Source: Polaromonas sp. UBA5171 (lineage in GTDB: Bacteria > Pseudomonadota > Gammaproteobacteria > Burkholderiales > Burkholderiaceae_C). Taken from it: DNA of 40,169 nucleotides. The stretch covers positions 1,937-42,105 of the forward strand of contig DHWX01000093.1 of the NCBI GenBank assembly GCA_002413395.1. The letters run 5' to 3'. Made by a program: the position numbers and the translations under genes. This document shows positions 1 to 7,320 of this stretch, piece after piece; position 1 is the first letter of the stretch; each line of letters opens with the position of its first letter. The notes below the pieces were generated by a model, which saw only the letters and a list, made by a program, of their open reading frames with translations, was not told the DNA's origin and did not search any database.

Positions 1-724
1 GCTCGGGGGGGAACATGCCTGACACGTGAAAAAGCGGCCGGGCCGTCCGGGTAGTGGTCGGCAACCCCAGTTCGCCAGCCACACGGTCTTTTTTATGCAG
101 GCCGAGGCAGAAGTCAAAAAGCTTGGGCTGCGCCATGCGAATCAGGCGCGCCAGCGCAATGGTGGCGCGCACGTCCGACAAGGCATCGTGCGCCGCTTCG
201 TGCAGCAGGCCATTGGCGCGCGCCAGGTCTTCCAGTTTGAAGCTGGGCCTGCCGTCTTCCTTGAGGGGCCAATGGATACCGTCAGGCCGCAGCGCGTAGG
301 CCATGCGCACCACGTCAAGCAAATCCCAGCGGCCACAGTCGTTTTGCCACTCGCGTGCATACGGGTCAATCAGGTTGCGCCAAAACATGAAGCGCGTCAC
401 CTCGTCGTCAAAGCGGATGGTGTTGTAACCCACGCCAATGGTGCCGGGTTCGGCCAGCGCCTGCTCAATGCGCGCCGCAAATACATGTTCGGCCACACCG
501 TTCTGCAGGCAATGCTGCGGCGTAATTCCGGTGATCAGACAAGACGCAGGGTCAGGCAAGTAATCATTGGCTGGCTGGCAGAACAGCATCAAGGGCTCAC
601 CCACTTCATTGAGCTCGGCATCGGTGCGAATTCCGGCAAACTGCGCCGGCCGGTCACGGTGCGGATTGAGACCGAAGGTCTCGTAGTCGTGCCAAAGAAA
701 AGTGTGAAAGGATTGCGCAGCCAT
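1..724 (-). CDS. sbcB: Exodeoxyribonuclease I, 5' part (runs off the window)
   Basis: This is the N-terminal 241 codons of a 3'-5' single-strand DNA exonuclease of the SbcB/ExoI family, used in recombination and mismatch repair. The reading frame is open from the ATG at 724 to the window edge, so the C-terminal SH3-like and helical domains lie outside. The DnaQ-type DEDDh core is visible: DYET near residues 13-16, the segment GYNTIRFDDEVTR in the middle, and HDALSDV near the end of the visible part. The text also carries the family-typical stretches ALRP-GI-WP and HVSGMF. It follows the clpA terminator on the same strand and is probably transcribed separately. Product recognition is by comparison with the remembered E. 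coli protein, which matches over the whole visible length. Confidence 0.93.
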   Translation of the reverse strand, partial: MAAQSFHTFLWHDYETFGLNPHRDRPAQFAGIRTDAELNEVGEPLMLFCQPANDYLPDPASCLITGITPQHCLQNGVAEHVFAARIEQALAEPGTIGVGYNTIRFDDEVTRFMFWRNLIDPYAREWQNDCGRWDLLDVVRMAYALRPDGIHWPLKEDGRPSFKLEDLARANGLLHEAAHDALSDVRATIALARLIRMAQPKLFDFCLGLHKKDRVAGELGLPTTTRTARPLFHVSGMFPPE

Positions 725-811
725 ACGTTGTATTTTTTAAAACTCTTGATAAAAAAGAATAGCCAGCCGATACAAAATAGACCTCAATAGCTATTCTTTC
801 GGTAGCACAAT

Positions 812-847
812 AAAAAAGGCCGATAGCGTGATGCTACCGGCCTTTTA
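812..847 (-). terminator. Intrinsic terminator after clpA
   Basis: A 14-bp stem with a single mismatch (814-827 with 833-846) closes a 5-base loop. Read on the minus strand it ends in a T run. It lies just beyond the clpA stop codon and upstream of sbcB. The mirrored A/T runs could also let it work in the plus direction. Confidence 0.8.
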
Positions 848-875
848 GTTTGCCCCTGTCAGGGACCAATGGGCG

Positions 876-3212
876 TCAGTTGGTTTCTGCCGCCGCAGCC
901 TCGGGTTTGGCCCGGCCTTCGCGCTTTGACAGCGGCTGAATGTCGAGCAGGACCTCGCCGTTCTCCACACCTTTTTCGTCCGTGGTTACCTTCATATCGA
1001 CCGTCAGACGACCGCCTTCGGTCAGGCGTCCAAACAGCAACTCGTCAGCCAGCGCACGGCGGATCGTGTCCTGGATCAGGCGCTGCATCGGCCGCGCACC
1101 CATGAGCGGATCAAAACCCTTCTTGGCCAGGTACTTGCGCAGCGTGTCGGTGAAAGTGACTTCCACCTTCTTCTCGGCCAGTTGTGTCTCCAACTGCAGC
1201 AGGAATTTATCGACCACGCGTAGGATGACGGGCTCATTCAGCGCCTTGAAGCTCACGACTGCATCCAGGCGGTTGCGGAACTCGGGCGTGAACAGACGTT
1301 TGATGTCCGCCATCTCATCGCCCGCTTCGCGTGAGTTGGTAAAGCCAATGCTTGCCTTGTTCATGGTCTCGGCACCGGCGTTGGTGGTCATGACGATGAT
1401 GACATTGCGGAAATCGGCCTTGCGGCCGTTATTGTCCGTCAGCGTGCCGTGATCCATGACCTGCAACAATACGTTGAAAATATCCGGGTGCGCCTTCTCG
1501 ATTTCGTCAAGCAACAGCACCGCGTGCGGTTTCTTGGTAATCGCCTCGGTCAGCAAGCCACCCTGGTCAAAGCCCACATAACCCGGAGGCGCGCCAATCA
1601 GGCGGCTCACGGCGTGCCGTTCCATGTACTCCGACATGTCAAAACGAATTAGCTCAATACCCATGATGTAGGCAAGTTGCTTGGCCGCTTCGGTTTTGCC
1701 GACACCCGTGGGACCAGAGAACAGGAAGCTGCCAATCGGCTTGTCGTCCTTGCCCAGGCCCGAGCGCGCCATCTTGACCGCCGAGGCGAGCACATCGAGC
1801 GCTTTATCTTGTCCGAACACCACGCTTTTCAGGTCGCGCTCCAGTGTCTTGAGTTTGCCACGGTCGTCATTGGAGACGTTGGCGGGCGGGATACGGGCGA
1901 TTTTCGCCACGATCTCTTCCACCTCGGTCTTGGTAATGGTTTTTTTGCGCTTGGAGGCCGGCAGAATGCGCTGGGCCGCGCCCGCCTCATCAATCACGTC
2001 AATCGCCTTGTCGGGCAGATGGCGATCATTGATGTACTTGGCGCTCAACTCGGCGGCCGCCTGCAACGCGGCCACAGCGTACTTGACGCTGTGGTGCTCT
2101 TCATAGCGCGACTTCAGGCCCTTGAGAATCTCGACGGTCTCCTGTACCGTGGGCTCCACCACATCGATCTTCTGGAAACGCCGTGACAGCGCAGCGTCTT
2201 TCTCGAAAATGCCGCGATATTCAGTGAAAGTAGTGGCGCCAATGCACTTCAGTTGACCCGAGCCGAGCGCGGGCTTGAGCAGGTTGGACGCGTCAAGCGT
2301 GCCGCCAGAAGCCGCGCCAGCCCCGATCAGGGTGTGGATTTCATCAATGAACAAAATGCCATTAGGCTTGTCCTTCATGGCCTTGAGCACTCCCTTGAGG
2401 CGCTGCTCAAAATCGCCGCGGTACTTGGTACCGGCCAGTAGCGCGCCCATATCGAGCGAATAGACTTGAGCCTCCGCCAAAATTTCGGGCACGTCCTTTT
2501 GCGTGATGCGCCAAGCCAGACCTTCTGCAATGGCCGTTTTGCCTACGCCCGCCTCACCCACCAGCAACGGGTTGTTTTTGCGGCGGCGGCATAGAATCTG
2601 GATCACGCGCTCCACCTCGTACTGGCGGCCGATCAGCGGGTCAATCTTGCCATCTTTGGCAAGCTGATTGAGATTGATCGTGTACTGCTCAAGCGGTGAC
2701 GCTTTTTCGTTCTTTTCGCCGCCCTCTTCATTCTCGGCCGCACTCTCGCCAGTCTTTGCAGGCTCGGGCGGATCGCCTTTCTTGATGCCGTGCGCGATGA
2801 AATTCACCACATCCAGGCGGGTAACGCCCTGCTGGTGCAGATAGTAAACCGCATGCGAGTCCTTTTCGCCAAAAATGGCGACCAGCACATTGGCGCCGGT
2901 CACCTCTTTTTTGCCGTTTCCGGTGGACTGCACATGCATGATGGCGCGCTGAATCACCCGCTGAAACCCCAATGTGGGTTGTGTGTCCACATCATCGGTC
3001 CCGGCCACCTGAGGCGTGTTGTCCTTGATGAAATTGGCAAGCGACTTGCGCAAGTCATCAACATTGGCCGAGCAGGCACGCAGCACCTCGGCCGCGCTGG
3101 GATTGTCCAGTAGGGCCAGCAACAGGTGCTCAACCGTGATGAACTCATGGCGCTGCTGCCGCGCCTCGACAAAAGCCATATGCAAGCTGACTTCTAATTC
3201 CTGGGCAATCAT
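876..3212 (-). CDS. clpA: ATP-dependent Clp protease ATP-binding subunit ClpA
   Basis: The product is the 778-residue AAA+ unfoldase that feeds ClpP; E. coli ClpA is 758 residues. Order seen: N-terminal double Clp repeat domain (about 1-145), an acidic linker (150-172), AAA domain 1 with Walker A GEAGVGKT at 219-226 and Walker B ILFIDE at 286-291, AAA domain 2 with Walker A GPTGVGKT at 500-507, and the C-terminal ClpB-D2 type small domain. The ORF is open further upstream, but the ATG at 3212 has an AAAGGA ribosome site and starts the family-typical MIAQELE sequence. The gene follows clpS by 67 bases on the same strand, the usual clpS-clpA pairing. The low-complexity Ala-rich C-terminus is a normal variable tail. 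Confidence 0.97.
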   Translation of the reverse strand: MIAQELEVSLHMAFVEARQQRHEFITVEHLLLALLDNPSAAEVLRACSANVDDLRKSLANFIKDNTPQVAGTDDVDTQPTLGFQRVIQRAIMHVQSTGNGKKEVTGANVLVAIFGEKDSHAVYYLHQQGVTRLDVVNFIAHGIKKGDPPEPAKTGESAAENEEGGEKNEKASPLEQYTINLNQLAKDGKIDPLIGRQYEVERVIQILCRRRKNNPLLVGEAGVGKTAIAEGLAWRITQKDVPEILAEAQVYSLDMGALLAGTKYRGDFEQRLKGVLKAMKDKPNGILFIDEIHTLIGAGAASGGTLDASNLLKPALGSGQLKCIGATTFTEYRGIFEKDAALSRRFQKIDVVEPTVQETVEILKGLKSRYEEHHSVKYAVAALQAAAELSAKYINDRHLPDKAIDVIDEAGAAQRILPASKRKKTITKTEVEEIVAKIARIPPANVSNDDRGKLKTLERDLKSVVFGQDKALDVLASAVKMARSGLGKDDKPIGSFLFSGPTGVGKTEAAKQLAYIMGIELIRFDMSEYMERHAVSRLIGAPPGYVGFDQGGLLTEAITKKPHAVLLLDEIEKAHPDIFNVLLQVMDHGTLTDNNGRKADFRNVIIVMTTNAGAETMNKASIGFTNSREAGDEMADIKRLFTPEFRNRLDAVVSFKALNEPVILRVVDKFLLQLETQLAEKKVEVTFTDTLRKYLAKKGFDPLMGARPMQRLIQDTIRRALADELLFGRLTEGGRLTVDMKVTTDEKGVENGEVLLDIQPLSKREGRAKPEAAAAETN

Positions 3213-3279
3213 TGATTTTCCTTTCGGCTTGCTTGGGTTAATTTTTACTGACAAATGAAGAGAATATTGGCGGAATTTT

Positions 3280-3669
3280 TCATAATTCAATGGGCTCGCT
3301 GACACATTGCAGCGGATGGCCATTCTTGCGCGCGGCTTCCGTGACCTGATCAACCTTGGTCGCCGCCACGTCCCTGGAGAACACACCGCAAATGCCTTTT
3401 CCGTCCAGGTGGATCTTTAGCATGATCTGCGTGGCCGTTTCACGGTCCTTGTTGAAAAACTCCTGAATCACCACCACAACGAATTCCATCGGCGTGTAGT
3501 CATCATTGAGCAAAACCACCTGGTACATCTGCGGCGGTTTGGTTTTCTGCGGGCGGCGTTCCAGCACGACGGCATCCCCGCCATTGCCATCATCGGGACG
3601 AACAGCAGGAACCTGGGGGCGAACTGGAGATGCCGGAGATTTGGGAGACTTGGTTGCCATGGAATTCAT
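3280..3669 (-). CDS. clpS: ATP-dependent Clp protease adaptor ClpS
   Basis: This is the N-end-rule adaptor that hands substrates to ClpA. The core has the family motif LLNDDYTPMEFVV (N-degron pocket), followed by the HLDGKGICG segment and a C-terminal helix, ending QCVSEPIEL. A Pro-rich, presumably flexible N-terminal extension of about 45 residues precedes the core. The start is uncertain: ATG at 3669 has a GGTGG-like site five bases away, an in-frame ATG at 3660 gives a shorter form, and a GTG lies at 3678. It is first in the clpS-clpA pair, and icd ends upstream with its own terminator, so the promoter should lie in 3670-3755. Confidence 0.95.
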   Translation of the reverse strand: MNSMATKSPKSPASPVRPQVPAVRPDDGNGGDAVVLERRPQKTKPPQMYQVVLLNDDYTPMEFVVVVIQEFFNKDRETATQIMLKIHLDGKGICGVFSRDVAATKVDQVTEAARKNGHPLQCVSEPIEL

Positions 3670-3753
3670 TCTAGCCACCGATATTGTTCAGTGCGCCTGT
3701 CAGGGAAATTGGTGGTGGGAATGCGACATTCAAGCGCCATTTTTATGGCGTCC

Positions 3754-3787
3754 ATAAAAAAACCGCCACGGGACTGCTCCCGGGCGG
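3754..3787 (-). terminator. Intrinsic terminator after icd
   Basis: A GC-rich stem (3763-3773 with 3778-3787, one bulged A, loop of four) is followed on the minus strand by a run of seven T. It sits about 25 bases past the icd stop codon. Confidence 0.85.
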
Positions 3788-3811
3788 CTGGCGGGTTATG
3801 CGCGCCTTGCT

Positions 3812-5066
3812 TTACATGTGGTCGATCATGACCTGGCCGAAGCCGGAACAACTGACTTGGGTCGCGCCCTCCATCAGACGGGCAAAGTCATAGGTGACTT
3901 TCTTGGACTCAATCGCTTTTTGCATCGAGCTGATGATCAGGTCAGCGGCTTCAAGCCAGCCCAGGTGGCGCAGCATCATTTCCGCGGAGAGGATCAGGGA
4001 ACCCGGGTTCACATAATCCTTGCCTGCGTATTTCGGAGCCGTGCCGTGCGTCGCCTCGAAATTGGCGACGGTGTCGCTCAGGTTAGCGCCGGGAGCAATG
4101 CCGATGCCACCGACCTGAGCCGCCAGCGCGTCGGAAATGTAGTCGCCGTTGAGGTTGAGCGTGGCAATCACGCTGTACTCGGCCGGCCGCAGCAAAATTT
4201 GTTGCAGGAATGCGTCTGCAATGCAGTCCTTAACAACAATGTCCTTGCCCGTTTTGGGGTTCTTGAACTTGCACCATGGGCCACCGTCAATCAGCTCCGC
4301 GCCAAATTCCTTTTGCGCCAGCGCGTAAGCCCAATCGCGGAAAGCGCCTTCGGTGAACCTTCATGATGTTGCCCTTGTGAACGATGGTCACGCTGGGCTT
4401 GTCATTGTCAATGGCGTACTGTATTGCCTTGCGCATCAGGCGCTCGGTGCCCTCGCTGGACACGGGTTTGATGCCGATGCCGGAGGTATTGGGGAAGCGG
4501 ATTTTCTTGACACCCAGCTCGTCCTGCAGAAACTTGATGAGTTTCTTGGCCTTGTCGCTGCCCGATTCGAATTCGATACCGGCGTAAATATCTTCCGAAT
4601 TTTCGCGGAAAATCACCATGTTGGTCTTCTGGGGTTCTTTCACTGGCGAAGGAACACCGGTAAAGTACTGGATGGGCCGCAGACAGACGTACAGGTCAAG
4701 CTGCTGGCGCATCGCCACATTCAGACTGCGGATGCCACCACCCACGGGCGTTGTCAACGGACCCTTGATCGACACCACATAGTCACGCAAGGCGTCCAGG
4801 GTTTCTTCCGGCAACCAGACGTCCGGTCCATACACCTGAGTAGATTTTTCGCCTGCATAAACCTCCATCCAGTGGATTTTTTTCTTGCCACCATAGGCTT
4901 TGGCAACAGCGGCATCCACAACTTTGATCATGACCGGTGTGATATCCACGCCGGTGCCATCACCCTCCATGAACGGAATGATGGGCTCGTCAGGCACATT
5001 CAGTGAATTGTTAGCGTTAAAAGTGATCTTTTGGCCTTGAGCGGGCACTTTAATGTGCTGGTACAT
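3812..5066 (-). pseudogene. icd: NADP-dependent isocitrate dehydrogenase, split by a one-base insertion
   Basis: The TCA-cycle enzyme converting isocitrate to 2-oxoglutarate. From the ATG at 5066 (GGAGA site upstream) the frame gives the family sequence through the substrate segment RSLNVAMRQQLDLYVC and NTSGIGIKP up to HKGNIMK, then leaves frame. Removing one of the two C at 4358-4359 restores FTEGAFRDWGYALAQ and an uninterrupted 417-residue protein (E. coli has 416) ending in GFGQVMIDHM. Everything on both sides of the break is well conserved, with no other damage seen. As read, translation would stop at 4287, after about 259 residues, and lose the C-terminal part. It may be a sequencing or assembly error or a very recent mutation; the data here cannot decide. 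It stands alone with its own terminator. Confidence 0.9.
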
Positions 5067-5269
5067 ATAAAAGAAGTCTCCGGTTGGCGCTGGTAACGTC
5101 GATAAACACGTCAATTCAGCTGATTAGGTGAAAACCCCTAATTCTAGCTCGAATTTTTTTGCAAAAAACTGCAGATATCTGTCAACGCTTTGTGAACCGG
5201 CCTCGTTACGGTGGGGCTTCCGAAAATTTCGGGGTATTTTTTCCAATAACGTTATCAAGGAAATTTCAA

Positions 5270-5608
5270 ATGAACAAGGTCCTCGCTGTTTTGATCGCTG
5301 GTTTCTTCGCTGCCGGAGCTTTCGCTGCTGACACTCCTGCTACTGCCGCGGCCAAAGCTGCTGCACCTGCGGCCGCTGCTGCTGCACCCGCCGCTGCTGA
5401 GGCTGCTGCACCCGCTGCCGCCGCCAAGGTAAATACCAAGGCCGCAAAAGCAGAAAAAGCCGCTGCCGCCAAGAAAGCAAAAGCAGAAAAAGTTGCTGCC
5501 GCCAAGGCCGCCAAAGCAGAAAAAGCCGCTGCTGCCAAAAAAGCAAAAGAAGAAAAAGCTGCCGCCGCCAAGGCCGCCAAAGAAGAAGCCGCTGCCGCCA
5601 AGAAGTAA
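5270..5608 (+). CDS. Exported Ala/Lys-rich low-complexity protein
   Basis: This 112-residue protein has a clear signal peptide (MNKVLAVLIAGFFAAGAFA, cleavage predicted after residue 19), an Ala/Pro-rich segment (about 20-53), and then seven or so imperfect repeats of KAEKAAAAKKA type to the C-terminus. The tail resembles histone H1/AlgP-like basic repeats, but the signal peptide suggests export to the periplasm, which makes DNA binding in the cell unlikely. The start has a good AAGGA ribosome site. The gene stands alone, divergent from icd, and ends at a strong terminator. No enzymatic domain is visible and the function is unknown to me. The composition is so biased that ORFs are open in several frames, but the start, ribosome site, signal peptide and terminator support this one. 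Confidence 0.8.
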   Translation: MNKVLAVLIAGFFAAGAFAADTPATAAAKAAAPAAAAAAPAAAEAAAPAAAAKVNTKAAKAEKAAAAKKAKAEKVAAAKAAKAEKAAAAKKAKEEKAAAAKAAKEEAAAAKK

Positions 5609-5626
5609 TTCCTGACGAACTGATCC

Positions 5627-5656
5627 AGAATGCCCGCTCAAGCGGGCATTCTTTTA
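5627..5656 (+). terminator. Intrinsic terminator
   Basis: A perfect 10-bp stem (5628-5637 with 5642-5651, loop TCAA) is followed by TTTT on the plus strand. It is placed 20 bases past the stop of the Ala/Lys-rich gene. Confidence 0.9.
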
Positions 5657-5694
5657 TTTCTGAATTCCTTTGATAGTTGCGTCAAAATCGAGCC

Positions 5695-6147
5695 ATGAAG
5701 CATATTGCAATTGCACTCCTCGGGTTGGCAGCCACGCTGGGCAACTTAAGCCACGCACAAAACTCGCCGCAGATGGATCTGCCGCGTATCAAGCTCTCGG
5801 CGGGCATGTATCTGATCGACACGCAAGTCGCCGCATCGCCTGAGGAACGGTCGACCGGGTTGATGTTCCGTAAAAAAATGCCGATGTCCGAGGGCATGTT
5901 GTTTGTCTTTGAACAAGCAGCCGTGCAGTGCTTCTGGATGAAAAACACCCTTTTGTCTCTGACCGCCGCCTTTGTGGCAGACGATGGCACCATCGTCAAT
6001 CTGGCCGACATGAAGCCGCAAACCACTGATTCGCACTGCTCGAAGCAGCCGGTTCGTTATGTGCTGGAAATGAACCAGGGATGGTTCGCCAAAAAAGCCA
6101 TCAAGGACGGCTTCAAGCTCTCTGGAAAACCGTTCGAGTCGAAATAA
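5695..6147 (+). CDS. DUF192 family exported protein
   Basis: A 150-residue protein with an N-terminal signal peptide (about residues 1-21, ending SHA) followed by a full DUF192 domain. Family landmarks visible are the segment ERSTGLMFRKKMPMSEGMLFVFE, the Phe-Trp-Met-Lys-Asn-Thr motif near residue 85, and the C-terminal YVLEMNQGWF. The molecular role of DUF192 is not established. It is close behind the Ala/Lys-rich gene (87 bases) but separated from it by a terminator, so it probably has its own promoter in 5657-5694. The ATG at 5695 is chosen because it begins the signal peptide; an earlier in-frame start at 5677 would prepend six residues. Confidence 0.88.
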   Translation: MKHIAIALLGLAATLGNLSHAQNSPQMDLPRIKLSAGMYLIDTQVAASPEERSTGLMFRKKMPMSEGMLFVFEQAAVQCFWMKNTLLSLTAAFVADDGTIVNLADMKPQTTDSHCSKQPVRYVLEMNQGWFAKKAIKDGFKLSGKPFESK

Positions 6148-6273
6148 TAATTTAGCGCCATACGCCTCATCAGCAATGGCGGGAAGCAAAATAACAAAAA
6201 AGCCACCGCAACAGCAAGCCACTCTGAAATCTTGTTGATCTTTTGAGTGGTTTAAAGCCGAGGCAGGAAAAAA

Positions 6274-6308
6274 TGAAAGACTCCAAGGGAAACTTTGGGG
6301 TCTTTTTT
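6274..6308 (+). terminator. Probable intrinsic terminator
   Basis: A stem formed by GACTCCAAG and CTTTGGGGTC (one wobble pair, one bulge) with loop GGAAA is followed by a run of six T on the plus strand. It lies about 125 bases after the DUF192 stop, so it could end that transcript. Confidence 0.65.
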
Positions 6309-6542
6309 CATTAGTCTTACTGTGTCACAAACGTAGATTCAGATTTACGGAGTTGCAATGCGGGCAGTGTCCCAAGGCGATTGCGAGGGCGACGCCCAGT
6401 TAGAAGCGCAGCGTTGTGATCGAGTGTGCCACGTGACGCTGTTCCTTGAAGACCTACCCGATCTTAGCGCGAGAGATAGAGACGGGCTTTGTGCATCATT
6501 TTCAAGCGAAAAAACTTCAGCTTTGCATCAATCCGCAATTGA

Positions 6543-6576
6543 AAAAGGGCCCGAAGACAAGTCTTCGGGCCCTTTT
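6543..6576. terminator. Strong bidirectional terminator
   Basis: A perfect 16-base inverted repeat (6543-6558 with 6561-6576) of the form AAAAGGGCCCGAAGAC has A/T runs on both sides. It can end sodB transcripts on the minus strand and any plus-strand transcript from the preceding gap. Confidence 0.88.
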
Positions 6577-6590
6577 TTGACAGATAAGTT

Positions 6591-6661
6591 GTTCAAAACT
6601 TTATTGTTCTGGCTACCCCGAAAAGTTCAAAACTTTATTGTTTTGTTCAAAACTTTATTGT
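6591..6661. repeat. Three direct repeats of 17 bases
   Basis: The unit GTTCAAAACTTTATTGT occurs exactly at 6591-6607, 6625-6641 and 6645-6661. Spacers are 17 and 3 bases. The block lies between the sodB stop and the strong terminator, so it is inside the sodB 3' untranslated region if transcription reaches the terminator. Confidence 0.9.
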
Positions 6662-6680
6662 CAAGGAACAACAACGCACC

Positions 6681-7262
6681 TCAGGCAAAGTTGGCTTCGG
6701 CAAAGCTCCAGTTCGCCAGCTTGTCTAGGAACGTTTCAACGTATTTCGGACGCAGGTTGCGGTAGTCAATGTAGTAGGCGTGTTCCCACACGTCCACCGT
6801 TAGCAGGGCCTTGTCGGCCGTCGTGAGCGGAGTGCCGGCGGCACCCGTGTTGACAATGTCTACTGAACCGTCAGCCTTCTTGACCAGCCAGGTCCAGCCT
6901 GAGCCGAAGTTACCAACAGCGGACTTGACAAACGCTTCCCTGAACGCCGCGTAAGACCCGAATTTGGCGTTGATTGCCGCTGCCAGCGCGCCGCCGGGCT
7001 CGCCGCCGCCTGCGGGCTTCATGCAATTCCAGAAAAAGCTGTGGTTCCAGGTTTGAGCCGCGTTGTTGTACAGGCCGCCACTGGATTTCTTGACGATTTC
7101 TTCGAGCGTCATCGATTCAAACTCAGTGCCTTTTTGCAGATTGTTGAGGTTCACCACATAGGCATTGTGGTGCTTGCCATGATGGTATTCCAGGGTTTCC
7201 TGGCTGTAGTAAGGGGCCAATGCACTGATGGCGTAAGGGAGCGGGGGAAGCTTATGTTCCAT
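6681..7262 (-). CDS. sodB: Superoxide dismutase [Fe]
   Basis: A 193-residue cytoplasmic superoxide dismutase, the usual length. Metal ligands are in the expected places: His27, His74, Asp157 and His161 (DVWEHAYYIDY). Gln70 in NNAAQTWNHSFFW, which lies on the N-terminal side of the second ligand, is the placement typical of iron rather than manganese enzymes. The ATG at 7262 has a GAGG ribosome site. It lies downstream of xseA on the same strand with a 58-base gap, so co-transcription is possible, and it ends before the triple repeat and terminator described separately. Confidence 0.97.
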   Translation of the reverse strand: MEHKLPPLPYAISALAPYYSQETLEYHHGKHHNAYVVNLNNLQKGTEFESMTLEEIVKKSSGGLYNNAAQTWNHSFFWNCMKPAGGGEPGGALAAAINAKFGSYAAFREAFVKSAVGNFGSGWTWLVKKADGSVDIVNTGAAGTPLTTADKALLTVDVWEHAYYIDYRNLRPKYVETFLDKLANWSFAEANFA

Positions 7263-7320
7263 GATTTTCCTCGTGGTGGTTAATGGGTTGCCGGATGAGG
7301 TGTCAAGGCCATTGTAGAAA

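Larger units (their letters stand above)
6148..6680. other. 533-base stretch without a recognised gene
   Basis: This gap between the DUF192 gene and sodB holds an intrinsic terminator at 6274-6308, a very strong bidirectional terminator at 6543-6576 and three direct repeats at 6591-6661. The stretch between the two terminators (about 6310-6545) could encode a small RNA, but I do not recognise 6S RNA, tmRNA, RNase P RNA or another family in it. A 135-codon ORF from 6358 has no recognisable protein features and runs through the terminator into sodB antisense. Confidence 0.6.

Noticed and set aside
26..790. 254-codon ORF on the plus strand at the left edge
   Set aside because: It is antisense to sbcB, whose motifs are clear on the minus strand.
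5255..5641. Gly/Ser/Phe- and Ala-rich ORFs opposite the Ala/Lys-rich gene
   Set aside because: They are low-complexity shadows of the repeat-coded gene, which has the ribosome site, signal peptide and terminator.
6310..6545. Possible 6S RNA in the sodB gap
   Set aside because: I could not find the conserved closing stems and central bubble; only a generic small-RNA possibility remains.
6358..6765. 135-codon ORF in the gap before sodB
   Set aside because: It has no protein-like features, crosses a very strong terminator and the direct repeats, and runs into sodB antisense.
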